NCBI GenBank assembly: GCA_001270045.2
Contig: DF970690.1
Coordinates: 94,265 to 158,264 of the forward strand
Origin: Bacteroidales bacterium 6E
GTDB lineage: Bacteria > Bacteroidota > Bacteroidia > Bacteroidales > Prolixibacteraceae
Direction of reading: 5' to 3'
DNA: 64,000 nucleotides
The position numbers were made by a program, and so were the translations under genes. Positions 53,512 through 62,682 of this stretch are shown piece by piece. Each line of letters starts with the position of its first letter. Within the stretch, counting starts at the first letter, position 1. The notes under the pieces are model-generated. The model was not told the origin of the DNA, ran no database searches, and worked only from the letters and a program-made list of their open reading frames with translations.

Positions 53512-55683
53512 TTACCGTTTTCTGGTAACCGTCATTTTTCCATGCAGTTTGTAATGCGGTGTTTCACGAAGGATATCATATTCCTTGATATTACCCATAC
53601 CAGTAGGATTAACGTCAAGATGTTTCTCCCAAACGGAATTTCCTAAATTGACAGGATAATTAAATATACTCATAAAGCCAAACTGAACCTCCAGAATAGG
53701 TATAAATGTTATCATTACATTTTGCCCCATGTTCATTGAAGGGAAGCTAAACTGGCATGGCAAGGTTGTAATTTCATTCTGATTTAACGTGATGACCTGC
53801 TGACATGATGATGTTGGATATCCCCCGGCATCAGCCACCAATGAAAAAGTAAATTCACCACCCTTTTTCACTGTGCTGCTTAGAGGTTCAATAAAGAAAC
53901 GATCCAATGTTACATCATATACATATTCACCAACAGTCAAAACTTTTGTGAATGTATTGTTCGATTCATTCGATTCTTTTACCTGATTCTGGTCATCTAC
54001 AGAACAAACAAAGGAATAATTGCCACTATTATCGATATTAAAAGGATTTGATGTTACCGTGATTCTGTTACCCGACTTCGCGGCGGCAATTTTTCCTGCA
54101 GGAACATTTATTGTCAACGGGGTGGTAGTGGGAACAGTAATGACCCTGGCATTGAAATCCCGGGGGATTGCTTCAGGATGTTTAAACCCGAATGTGACAT
54201 CAAGGGTAGCAGATTGCCCGTTTTTTGGAGTAATGCCACCTGACCAGTTCAGGTCCATCACAAAAATATCAGGATCAGGAACTGGTGGAGGCGGATTGCT
54301 GACAATCAAGAATTGTGGAGATTCAATTCTCAAACTGTCGTCAAGGACCTCAAGACCATAGTCGCCTTCGGCGATAAGATACTGAGCCTTGAAAAAGTTA
54401 TTGAAAATCTCCAGTAAATTTCCAGCCTTAATTCCTCCCACTTCCGCAACTACCAAATCCTTGGTCTTTTCTTTAACCTTGCTTAATTCAAGTTTAACGG
54501 GAAGCGCTTTGGGTATTGAAGTTGCTGGAGACATTGCCACCACATTCATGTTCAACTGGTGCAATCCACCAATTGTTGCAGTTTGTTGTGCCGAAACACC
54601 AGGTTTGATATGGCTAAAATGTACTTGAGAAAGGTTATTCCCAATCTGTATTGCCTGATTTTCGGTAATTGTAGTCAAAGCCCCCTGATCCTGCAAATAT
54701 TGTTTGAAAACAGAATAAGCGGGAACAAACCAGCGAAGTTCCTTGTCAAGGTTTCCAAGCACGATTCTGTTGCTTGTGTTAACAATGTGAGTGCTTTTTG
54801 GAAAAGTGAACTTTACCTGATTCCCCTGGGTCAATTTTATATCTGCATTTTTTAATTGGTTCAGGTGCCTGCCATAAATATAAATCCGTTGTGTTTTCCC
54901 AAGAACAATGTTCTCAGGGACAACAGCCGTAACTTTGGGAGGAATCTCCTTGACATCCAGGGCAGCGGCATAGTCAAATCCTGTCAGAATCCTACCCCTG
55001 ACTGATGGCACAAGTATGATTACCGGAAAGAATGCCAGGAATATTACAAATATACCAACTCCAAAATAATTGGCGCCAGTCAGTTTTCTTCCCTTTCGCA
55101 GGAACACCAATGCAAAAATCAGAAGTCCAATAGCCAGAATAACAGAAGAAATTGTAATGATCAGGCCATTGAAAGTTTTGTCAATAACGTATACAGTTTG
55201 TCCAGCAGTCAGGATAATCAAGTCCTCAAGTGAAGAAGTAATGGTATTGATCTGCAACTGCATTTGGGAAGACACCTGGTCTATTATTGCCGGTACATAA
55301 TTACCCAGCACACCGGCCATAAGATTATCCAATAATATGTCCAACTCGCCGAATGCATTGTCAACAGAACCGTCAAGACGATCAAACATGTAACCTCCGG
55401 TATTTTGAATCGCAGATTCAATGGATTGAGTCAGGATATAAAGCCTTCCATCAATCATGTCAGCTATCTCCTGGTTTATTTCACCGCTTTCCAGCTTCGA
55501 ATCAACCAGGCGTGAGATGTCATTTATCTTATTAAGCAGACTGGTTGCGGCATCGGATACCTGCTCGATTGACTCAGCGATACTTTCAGCCGATTTGCCC
55601 AGTTTGTCCATGGCATCCTTAATTCCGCAACTTGCCGAAAAAAGAATCATCAGGACACACATAACAATGGTCAGTTTCTTCAT
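53512..55683 (-). CDS. Unrecognised lipoprotein with two membrane helices and a CARDB-like domain
   Basis: The 723-residue protein starts with a lipoprotein-type signal (MCVLMILFSASC, Cys19). A ~150-residue coiled-coil-like helical part follows (KSAESIAESIEQVSDAATSLL). Two strongly hydrophobic segments come next (about 173-195, GLIITISSVILAIGLLIFAL, and 206-226). The C-terminal 470 residues are beta-rich: an IPT-like stretch (PPKVTAVVPENIVLGKTQRIYIYGRHL), then a CARDB/adhesion-like module (ATLDVTFGF ... VKESNESNNTFTKVLTV). I do not recognise the whole architecture. A lipidated protein with inner helices is unusual. It is monocistronic. Confidence 0.7.
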   Translation of the reverse strand: MKKLTIVMCVLMILFSASCGIKDAMDKLGKSAESIAESIEQVSDAATSLLNKINDISRLVDSKLESGEINQEIADMIDGRLYILTQSIESAIQNTGGYMFDRLDGSVDNAFGELDILLDNLMAGVLGNYVPAIIDQVSSQMQLQINTITSSLEDLIILTAGQTVYVIDKTFNGLIITISSVILAIGLLIFALVFLRKGRKLTGANYFGVGIFVIFLAFFPVIILVPSVRGRILTGFDYAAALDVKEIPPKVTAVVPENIVLGKTQRIYIYGRHLNQLKNADIKLTQGNQVKFTFPKSTHIVNTSNRIVLGNLDKELRWFVPAYSVFKQYLQDQGALTTITENQAIQIGNNLSQVHFSHIKPGVSAQQTATIGGLHQLNMNVVAMSPATSIPKALPVKLELSKVKEKTKDLVVAEVGGIKAGNLLEIFNNFFKAQYLIAEGDYGLEVLDDSLRIESPQFLIVSNPPPPVPDPDIFVMDLNWSGGITPKNGQSATLDVTFGFKHPEAIPRDFNARVITVPTTTPLTINVPAGKIAAAKSGNRITVTSNPFNIDNSGNYSFVCSVDDQNQVKESNESNNTFTKVLTVGEYVYDVTLDRFFIEPLSSTVKKGGEFTFSLVADAGGYPTSSCQQVITLNQNEITTLPCQFSFPSMNMGQNVMITFIPILEVQFGFMSIFNYPVNLGNSVWEKHLDVNPTGMGNIKEYDILRETPHYKLHGKMTVTRKR

Positions 55684-55976
55684 TTTAACAATGGTTATTG
55701 AATGTCAATTAATGTGTTAAGTATATCCTAAGGTCAGAAAGAGGGGAAACTTACTGATATCAGGATCAAATCAGGGGATTAGAAGGTCGGCTCCATGTTT
55801 GTCAAAGAAATTTTCTGTTGACTTTTATCTGTATACCTATACAATTTACGTATATTTCTCGAAATGATGATATTGCCAGTAAAGACTTTTAAATTCTCTG
55901 GTTATTTCTTTCACAATCTACTTTTTCTGATGAAAGTCCATGATCAATAAACACTAACTTCAAAAAACAAATCAGG

Positions 55977-56225
55977 ATGTCAGACATGAACGAATCAGAC
56001 CCTGTCGTTGTATGGTCAGGAAACATTTGGGAAGCAGGAATTCTCAAATCCTTGATTGAGGATGAAAACATTCCCGTTTTTATGAAAGATGAGATAATCG
56101 GAACCTTAGCGCCATGGTGGACAGCTCCGGGAGGTGCCGGATCCATTTCATTGGTAGTGTCTAAACGGGATGAAGAAAGAGTCAGGTCAATTATCAAGGA
56201 ATTTGAACATCACAGGAATTCATGA
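55977..56225 (+). CDS. DUF2007-domain small protein
   Basis: The 82-residue protein is a single DUF2007 domain (WSGNIWEAGILKSLIEDENIPVFMKDE ... GGAGSISLVVSKRDEERVRSIIKEFE), a small ferredoxin-like fold described as a putative signal-transducing protein. Function is unknown. It is followed 78 bp later by the C69 dipeptidase gene on the same strand. No promoter match was found in the preceding 290 bp. Confidence 0.85.
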   Translation: MSDMNESDPVVVWSGNIWEAGILKSLIEDENIPVFMKDEIIGTLAPWWTAPGGAGSISLVVSKRDEERVRSIIKEFEHHRNS

Positions 56226-56303
56226 TTGGTAATTTATAAGTAAAAGATTATTTTGCTTACGAATTTTTCATCATGCAATTCATTCAAAATAAATTCAGAT
56301 ACT

Positions 56304-58037
56304 ATGTACAGACATTCATTCATTGTTGCCATGATATTGCTGGCACTGATTCTTGTTAAAACAGAAATTATGGCCTGCACCAATTATCTGGTGACCAAAG
56401 GTGCCTCTGTTGATGGTTCAGTTATGGTCACCTATGCAGCCGATTCGCATATTCGTTACGGAGAGTTATACTGGCGCCCTGCAGGTAAGTGGCCCGAAGG
56501 ATCCACGGTAACATTATATGACAGAGGCACCGCCAAACCACTTGGGCAAATTCCACAGGCACCAGAAACCTATCAGGTCATTGGCTTCATGAATGAACAT
56601 CAGGTCGCGATTGGTGAAACAACATTTGATGGTCGTAAGGAATTACTCGACACAACAGGGATTGTCGATTATGGAAGCTTGATGTTTCTTGCACTGCAAC
56701 GATCAAAAACTGCCAGGGAGGCAATTCGGGTGATCAGTGAACTTGTCGACACATATGGATATGCATCAACCGGGGAATCATTTTCCATCGGAGATGCCAA
56801 TGAAGTATGGTATATGGAAATAATTGGCAAGGGAGTTGAACTACGCACCGACAAGAAGACGAAAATTACCGATAACATCAACAAAGGAGCGGTTTGGGTT
56901 GCCATGAAAGTCCCGGATGGATATATTTCGGCACATGCCAATGCTGCCCGTATAACAAGATTTCCTCTGGCTGATGGTACCCGCTCCATAACAAATAAGG
57001 AATTTGACAAACTCAACAATCCTGATGTTGAGGTGATGTATGCCCATGATGTGATTTCATTTGCCCGAAACAAAGGATATTTTAACGGTCCAGACAATGA
57101 ATTCAGCTTCAGCGAGGCATATGCACCACTTGATTTCGGCGCAGCCAGGTTTTGCGATCTTCGGGTTTGGGCCATGTTCAACGAAGTGAGCAGTGACATG
57201 GATAAATATTGGGACTACGCCACAGGCGACATAACCAAGGATCGAATTCCGCTGTTTATAAAGCCCGACAGAAAGATATCTGCACGTGACCTGATGGGAT
57301 TCAAACGCAATTATCTTCAGGGAACTGAGCTTGACATGTCGAAGGATGCAGGGGCTGGACCATTTGGCTTACCCTACAGATGGAGGCCACTTACCTGGGA
57401 CCAAGACGGGAAGACATATGTAAATGAGCGCACAACCGTAACTCAACAAACTGGATTCTCTTTTGTGGCACAAATGCGAAACTGGTTACCAAATCCCATA
57501 GGTGGTGTTTTCTGGATGGGAGTTGACGATGCAGGTTCAACTGTTTATGTGCCTTTTTATTGCGGGATAAATCGTGTACCCGACACATATGCTGAAGGAA
57601 ACGGAGATATGCTAAAATATTCTGACAATGCAGCATTCTGGGTATTCAACCGGGTCGCACACTTCGTATATCTGTTCTATGACAGGGTAATGCCAGATGT
57701 CAGAAATCTTCAGGAAGAGCTTGAAGGCAAATTTGCAGCCTATCAGGCCGCAGTGGATGCAGGCGCATTAAATCTTTACCAAACAGATCCTGAGTTAGCC
57801 AGAAACTTTCTCACTGATTATTCCTGTAATATGGCCGACCAAACAGTTGCAAAATGGAAAGAATTGGGAGAATTCCTTTTGGTAAAATTCCTCGACGGCA
57901 ATGTTAAACAAACCGAAAACAAAGAATTTCTCAGGAATCCTTGGGGATATCCGCAGCCTCCCCGTTTTCCGGGATATCCGGACAGTTGGAAAAAGAGGGT
58001 TGTAGATGACACAGGCACAAAACTACTGCAGGATTAA
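56304..58037 (+). CDS. C69-family dipeptidase, exported
   Basis: The ATG at 56304 gives 577 residues with a short signal peptide directly followed by Cys25 in MACTNYLVTKGASVDGS. C69/PepD enzymes are Ntn-hydrolases whose N-terminal Cys is the nucleophile after processing. Here signal cleavage before Cys25 could itself expose it. Other family stretches are NEHQVAIGETTFDGRKEL, GESFSIGDANEVWYMEIIGKG and NWLPNPIGGVFWMGVDDAGSTV. It probably hydrolyses dipeptides in the periplasm. A terminator follows. Confidence 0.9.
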   Translation: MYRHSFIVAMILLALILVKTEIMACTNYLVTKGASVDGSVMVTYAADSHIRYGELYWRPAGKWPEGSTVTLYDRGTAKPLGQIPQAPETYQVIGFMNEHQVAIGETTFDGRKELLDTTGIVDYGSLMFLALQRSKTAREAIRVISELVDTYGYASTGESFSIGDANEVWYMEIIGKGVELRTDKKTKITDNINKGAVWVAMKVPDGYISAHANAARITRFPLADGTRSITNKEFDKLNNPDVEVMYAHDVISFARNKGYFNGPDNEFSFSEAYAPLDFGAARFCDLRVWAMFNEVSSDMDKYWDYATGDITKDRIPLFIKPDRKISARDLMGFKRNYLQGTELDMSKDAGAGPFGLPYRWRPLTWDQDGKTYVNERTTVTQQTGFSFVAQMRNWLPNPIGGVFWMGVDDAGSTVYVPFYCGINRVPDTYAEGNGDMLKYSDNAAFWVFNRVAHFVYLFYDRVMPDVRNLQEELEGKFAAYQAAVDAGALNLYQTDPELARNFLTDYSCNMADQTVAKWKELGEFLLVKFLDGNVKQTENKEFLRNPWGYPQPPRFPGYPDSWKKRVVDDTGTKLLQD

Positions 58038-58055
58038 CAAAATCCACTGAATATA

Positions 58056-58100
58056 AAAAGGCTGGCAAAGAAGAAATTCCCTCTGCCAGCCTTTTGTTTT
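58056..58100. terminator. Terminator between C69 gene and the RND operon
   Basis: AAAAGGCTGGCA pairs with TGCCAGCCTTTT, followed by GTTTT; A-run on the other side, so it may work for both convergent units. Confidence 0.82.
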
Positions 58101-58129
58101 GAGATTTAAAAAACCTCACTCAATACTTT

Positions 58130-58423
58130 CTATAGGCTTCTAACGATATCCCATACAAAGGCCCGTACCCCTACTTCGAAATTGATTTCATCCAGTTTTT
58201 TGACTTTATCAAGGATGACATCTACCTGATCGTCATTTACGATGGTTATGACGGCTTCATTCATTTCAGGCCAGGTATGTGAACCCATCCTGGGCTCACC
58301 TGTTTCAGACCCCCGTCCCTTTACATTACTGAACCAGGAGAAACCACGAATATTTAGCTTGTCAAGCATATACTCTACCCTTTCGGTATTGGCCTGGTTA
58401 AATATGATCATTACTGCTTTCAT
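58130..58423 (-). CDS. PII-like signalling protein linked to the RND pump
   Basis: The 97-residue protein has the PII ferredoxin-like pattern: beta strand KAVMIIFNQ, helix TERVEYMLDKLNIRGFSW, then NVKGRGSETGEPRMGSHTWP in the T-loop place, EAVITIVNDDQVDVILDKV and a C-terminal strand. The T-loop is shorter than in GlnB and lacks its uridylylation tyrosine context. It is the last gene of the TolC-adaptor-permease operon, 38 bp after the permease. PII-like proteins (for example PII-NG and DUF3240 types) have been noted beside heavy-metal RND pumps. Here the pump looks like the drug type. Its ligand is unknown. Confidence 0.78.
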   Translation of the reverse strand: MKAVMIIFNQANTERVEYMLDKLNIRGFSWFSNVKGRGSETGEPRMGSHTWPEMNEAVITIVNDDQVDVILDKVKKLDEINFEVGVRAFVWDIVRSL

Positions 58424-58461
58424 ATCTTGTTCTTATTTCAATTTTTAATGCCCATAAAACA

Positions 58462-61400
58462 TTAATCCATAAAATGGAACTGCTTTTCAAGCTTGCTCCT
58501 TTTATTCCTTTCTCCATGTCGGGCCAGGATACCGTACATTACCGGCACAACCACCATGGTGACAATTGTGGAGAAAACAAGGCCTCCAATTACCGTAATA
58601 CCCATCGGACGCCAGATTTCAGAACCTTCACCTGTGCTCAACGCTAATGGCAACATACCCAATATCGTTGTTGCGGCAGTCATCAATACAGGTCTTAACC
58701 GGGATTTTCCGGAAATGGCAATGGCCTCATACAATTCGTATCCCCTGTCACGCATCAGGTTAGTAAAGTCTACCAAAACAATACCGTTTTTCACAACAAT
58801 ACCGATCAGAAGGACAGCCCCCAATGCTGCAACCAGGCTTAAAGTAGTACCTGTAATGAATAGCGCTAATGCAACGCCTGTAAATGCAAATGGGATTGAA
58901 AACATGATCACGAACGGCATAGCAAAAGATTCAAACTGTGATGCCATTACTATAAATACCAGAATGATACTTAAGATCATCAGCAGACCCAGATCCATAA
59001 AAGATTCCTGTTGCTCCTCATATGCACCTCCAACATTAAGCATGACTCCCTGAGGTATGTCAAGATCAGAAATAGCTGTTTGGATATTTGTCGCAAGCAC
59101 CCCCAGGGCAACTTTGTCAGGTTTGGCAGTCACAGTCACGATACGTTCACGTCGTTTATGTTCGATATTTGGTGGAGACCAATATTCTTTCACTTCACCC
59201 AACTCCTTGAGTTTGATCCGGGAGCCGGTAGGTGTAACAATGGTAATTTCTTCAAGGTCGGTAATCGAATTCCTAAACTCCTCCTGAAAGCGAATACGAA
59301 TGTCATACTCCTCTCCTTCTTCCTTGTAGCGGGATGTAATCAATCCACTTACACGGTTTCGGATATAGGTTGAAACCTGTGCTGTTGTCAATCCGTGAAT
59401 TGCAAGTTTTTCGCGATCCAGGGAAAATTGAAGTTCAGGTTTGTCCTTTTTCCGGCTAACTTGTACATCAATAGCTCCGGGAACCGACACCAACCTTTGT
59501 CGAACCTCTTCGGCAAGGGCATTTGTCACATCAAAATCATATCCGAAAATTTCCACGTCAACAGTATTTGATGTGCCTCCCATTCCCTGATTTGAGGTTG
59601 AAACCGTAAAATTGACAACTTCGGGCAATTTCCCGATTTCAGCGCGCATCTCATCGGCAATATCCCAAACTGACTTTGCTCTTTCATCCACAGCATTCAA
59701 TCGCATCATGAAGTTGATCATGTTTGATCCGGTTGTTGTGAACAGGGAGAACATGCTACCTTCATCGTCTGATCCTGATGATGCGGACATAATCTGTATT
59801 TCAGGGAACTTTTCCCGAAAAACACGCTCAACATATCGAGTGGTCTTAAGAGTTTCTTCCACCCTCAAACCTGTTTGCAACTCAATTGAAACAGTAACAC
59901 TGCTTTCATCACTTTCAGGCATAAAGTCAGTTCCGATAAAATTGAACAAAAACATGGAACCAACAAAGACACCCATGGATGTAATCATGGTAAAAGTCTT
60001 GTGCCGTAACACCCACCGAAGTGTTTTCTCATAGAAATTATCAGTGTAATTTAATGCGCGTTCAATGGTGTTAGCGTAACTGAACCTTCCCGGATTCTGT
60101 TTTTTAGGCCGCAACCTAAGCATTTTGGAAGAAAGCATAGGAGTCAGGGATATTGCCGCCAAGGTTGATGTAACGATAGTAATGGTGACAATCCAACCCA
60201 ACTGATTGAATATTACCCCGGTCATACCACCTACGAGTGTCAAAGGGAAAAATACTGCCACAACAACCATCGTAGTGATAATAACAGCCAACCAAACCTC
60301 ATTGGTCGCATAGATGGATGCCTCGCGGGGTGTTGCTCCTCTCTCGACATGTCGTGTAATATTCTCAAGTACCACAATGGCATCATCCACCACCATACCA
60401 ATTGCGATTGATAATGATGTGAGTGAAATGACGTTTATAGAGTTTCCGGTAATGTACAGATAAAGGAAAGCGACAATTAGAGAAATCGGGATCGTAAGGA
60501 TAATAATAAATGTTGCTCTCCACCTTCCCAGGAAAAACAAAACAACCAATCCAACAAAGATAAAAGCCCACATCAACGTTTCGGAGAGGTTGTTGATTGA
60601 ACCTTTAATGAAATCTGATGTGTCCATAATCAAGTTGATTTTCACATCAGGGGGAAGCTGCTTCTGCAACTCGTCAACATTTTTGCGGACCTCTCTGGCG
60701 ACTTTCATTGTATTGGCTCCCGATTGTTTCATGACGAACATCCGAAGCCCCTGTTCTCCATTGATCTTTTCATCAAGTGAAAGATCTTTGATGGAATCGC
60801 GCACAGTGGCAACATCCCTGATATAAACAGGTTTGCCTGCCATATTGCCCACAACGATATTTTCAATTACGGAGCTGCCTGTAAATTCACCCTGGACACG
60901 TAACTGATAATCAAGACTACCCATTTTCACGTTTCCTGAAGGCATATTCATATTTTCAGCGGCAATCAGGTTTCCAATCTGTTCAATGGTCAGATTATAT
61001 GCGTCAAGTTGACGAGGATCGGCATCAACATACACAACCCTGCGTGGCGCCCCCATCATTCCAATGGAACCAATACCTTCAATCCTGTTCAAAGGATTTA
61101 TTATTTTCTCGTCCAGCAGTTTTTCAAGGCCAGGATAACTTTCTTTTGCCGTCACTGCATAAAAAACAATGGGCATCATACTCGTATTGAACTTGAAAAT
61201 GGTAGGTCTTTCAACGCCATCAGGCAGAAAGTCAATAATCCTGTCCACCACGTCGCGAATATCATTTGTGGCTTCGTCAAGATTAGTACCCCACTCAAAT
61301 TCAAGATTGACAATTGAAAGATTATCGGAAGATGTTGAGGTTATTTCTTTCATTTTGTCAACAGAGTTCAAGGCATCTTCCAACTGCTTTGTAACGTTCG

Positions 61401-61581
61401 CTTCAATATCACCAGCGTTAGCCCCGACATAGGTGGTCATTACCGAAATAAACGGAGGATCCATCTCGGGATAAAGATCCACGGGGATCTGTACCAGCGA
61501 ATAAATACCCATAACAACTATGGCGGTAAATACCATAAAAGTTGTAATAGGCTTATTTACAGCACTTTTATATATACTCAT
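58462..61581 (-). CDS. RND-family efflux permease (HAE1 type)
   Basis: The 1039-residue inner-membrane pump subunit has 12 expected helices, with two large periplasmic loops. It shows the N-terminal KPITTFMVFTAIVVMGIYSL, the proton-relay motif VVDDAIVVLENITRHVERG near residue 395 (double Asp, drug type, rather than the heavy-metal-type pattern), and the repeat half ending SRLRPVLMTAATTILGMLPLA. It works with the adaptor and TolC-like protein upstream in the operon to expel hydrophobic compounds. The exact substrates are unknown. Confidence 0.95.
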   Translation of the reverse strand: MSIYKSAVNKPITTFMVFTAIVVMGIYSLVQIPVDLYPEMDPPFISVMTTYVGANAGDIEANVTKQLEDALNSVDKMKEITSTSSDNLSIVNLEFEWGTNLDEATNDIRDVVDRIIDFLPDGVERPTIFKFNTSMMPIVFYAVTAKESYPGLEKLLDEKIINPLNRIEGIGSIGMMGAPRRVVYVDADPRQLDAYNLTIEQIGNLIAAENMNMPSGNVKMGSLDYQLRVQGEFTGSSVIENIVVGNMAGKPVYIRDVATVRDSIKDLSLDEKINGEQGLRMFVMKQSGANTMKVAREVRKNVDELQKQLPPDVKINLIMDTSDFIKGSINNLSETLMWAFIFVGLVVLFFLGRWRATFIIILTIPISLIVAFLYLYITGNSINVISLTSLSIAIGMVVDDAIVVLENITRHVERGATPREASIYATNEVWLAVIITTMVVVAVFFPLTLVGGMTGVIFNQLGWIVTITIVTSTLAAISLTPMLSSKMLRLRPKKQNPGRFSYANTIERALNYTDNFYEKTLRWVLRHKTFTMITSMGVFVGSMFLFNFIGTDFMPESDESSVTVSIELQTGLRVEETLKTTRYVERVFREKFPEIQIMSASSGSDDEGSMFSLFTTTGSNMINFMMRLNAVDERAKSVWDIADEMRAEIGKLPEVVNFTVSTSNQGMGGTSNTVDVEIFGYDFDVTNALAEEVRQRLVSVPGAIDVQVSRKKDKPELQFSLDREKLAIHGLTTAQVSTYIRNRVSGLITSRYKEEGEEYDIRIRFQEEFRNSITDLEEITIVTPTGSRIKLKELGEVKEYWSPPNIEHKRRERIVTVTAKPDKVALGVLATNIQTAISDLDIPQGVMLNVGGAYEEQQESFMDLGLLMILSIILVFIVMASQFESFAMPFVIMFSIPFAFTGVALALFITGTTLSLVAALGAVLLIGIVVKNGIVLVDFTNLMRDRGYELYEAIAISGKSRLRPVLMTAATTILGMLPLALSTGEGSEIWRPMGITVIGGLVFSTIVTMVVVPVMYGILARHGERNKRSKLEKQFHFMD

Positions 61582-61612
61582 TGATATTCCTGTTTGAATA
61601 TTAGATTTAGAA

Positions 61613-62674
61613 TTATTGTACTACTTCAACAGCGACACCATCGACAAGCCTTGATTGACCGCTAACAATCACGCGATCTCCTGTTTTAAGCTCATCAGAG
61701 AATACTTCCACATCGTCATCATATCGTTTTCCGATGGTAACTCCTATCCTTTCGGCTATGCCACTTCTTTCAATAAAAAGATACCTTTCATTTGATCCCT
61801 GCATTTTTAAGATGGCCATGGAAGGCAGAAGGATCGCTTCTTCCTTATCCAGATCAAAAGTGACACGACAGAACATTCCGGGGCGAAGTAATCCTTCACG
61901 ATTGTCAATCTGAATTTCAACATTAAAAGTACGATTCATTGGATCAATGGTGGGATGGATTCTATAAACACGTCCTGTATAGGCTTTGTCTTTGTATATA
62001 TCGGTAAGGACGGCCACTTCCATTCCATTTCGAACAAGAGGGAAATATTTTTCAGAAAGGGCAACCATGGCTTTCAGCCGGTCGATCTGCACCAATGAAA
62101 GTACTGCAGCCTTTCCTGCCTGGGTATTTGGGGCACCTGAATAAAGCTCACCAGCCTCAAAATATCTACCTGAAATCACTCCACTAAAAGGAGCCAGCAG
62201 ACGAGTATTTTCACGAAGAAAATCGACGTTTGATTTGGCCACTTCATATTGAGCTTTCAGCTGGTCATATTGCTGTTGTGCAATACTTCCCACTTTGGCC
62301 AATGTATCAAGACGTTTAAAATCTGTCTCAACGGTCTTCAGTTGTATTTCAGCCTGGTGCAGCTGCGTTCTATCCATCTGCACCAATGCTGTGCCTTTGG
62401 TAATTCGATCTCCCACCTCGGCATATATTGCTTCGATTCGACCAGGAGAAGCTGGAGCAAGGTGCACTTCTTCGAATCCCTCCAAACTGGCAGGATATTC
62501 AATAGACCTGGCTACTTCCTGATACTGAAGTTCCATCACCCTGACCATCTCCTTTTTGGATGTTGCATCAGTCTGAACTGCATTTGCAGCTTTATCGCCG
62601 CCCTGATTGCATGACATCATGACAGCTAATCCCACAACAGGGATACCTTTTAAAAATAGTCTCATTGTATTCAT
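61613..62674 (-). CDS. RND periplasmic adaptor (membrane-fusion lipoprotein)
   Basis: The 353-residue protein has a lipoprotein signal (VVGLAVMMSC, Cys22), a lipoyl/barrel-sandwich domain (EVHLAPASPGRIEAIYAEVGDRI), an alpha-hairpin (HQAEIQLKTVETDFKRLDTLAKVG), and beta-barrel plus membrane-proximal domains (NRTFNVEIQIDNREGLLRPGMFCRV). It bridges the permease and the TolC partner. It is eight bases after the TolC-like gene and 31 before the permease. Confidence 0.94.
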   Translation of the reverse strand: MNTMRLFLKGIPVVGLAVMMSCNQGGDKAANAVQTDATSKKEMVRVMELQYQEVARSIEYPASLEGFEEVHLAPASPGRIEAIYAEVGDRITKGTALVQMDRTQLHQAEIQLKTVETDFKRLDTLAKVGSIAQQQYDQLKAQYEVAKSNVDFLRENTRLLAPFSGVISGRYFEAGELYSGAPNTQAGKAAVLSLVQIDRLKAMVALSEKYFPLVRNGMEVAVLTDIYKDKAYTGRVYRIHPTIDPMNRTFNVEIQIDNREGLLRPGMFCRVTFDLDKEEAILLPSMAILKMQGSNERYLFIERSGIAERIGVTIGKRYDDDVEVFSDELKTGDRVIVSGQSRLVDGVAVEVVQ

Positions 62675-62682
62675 GTATTTTT

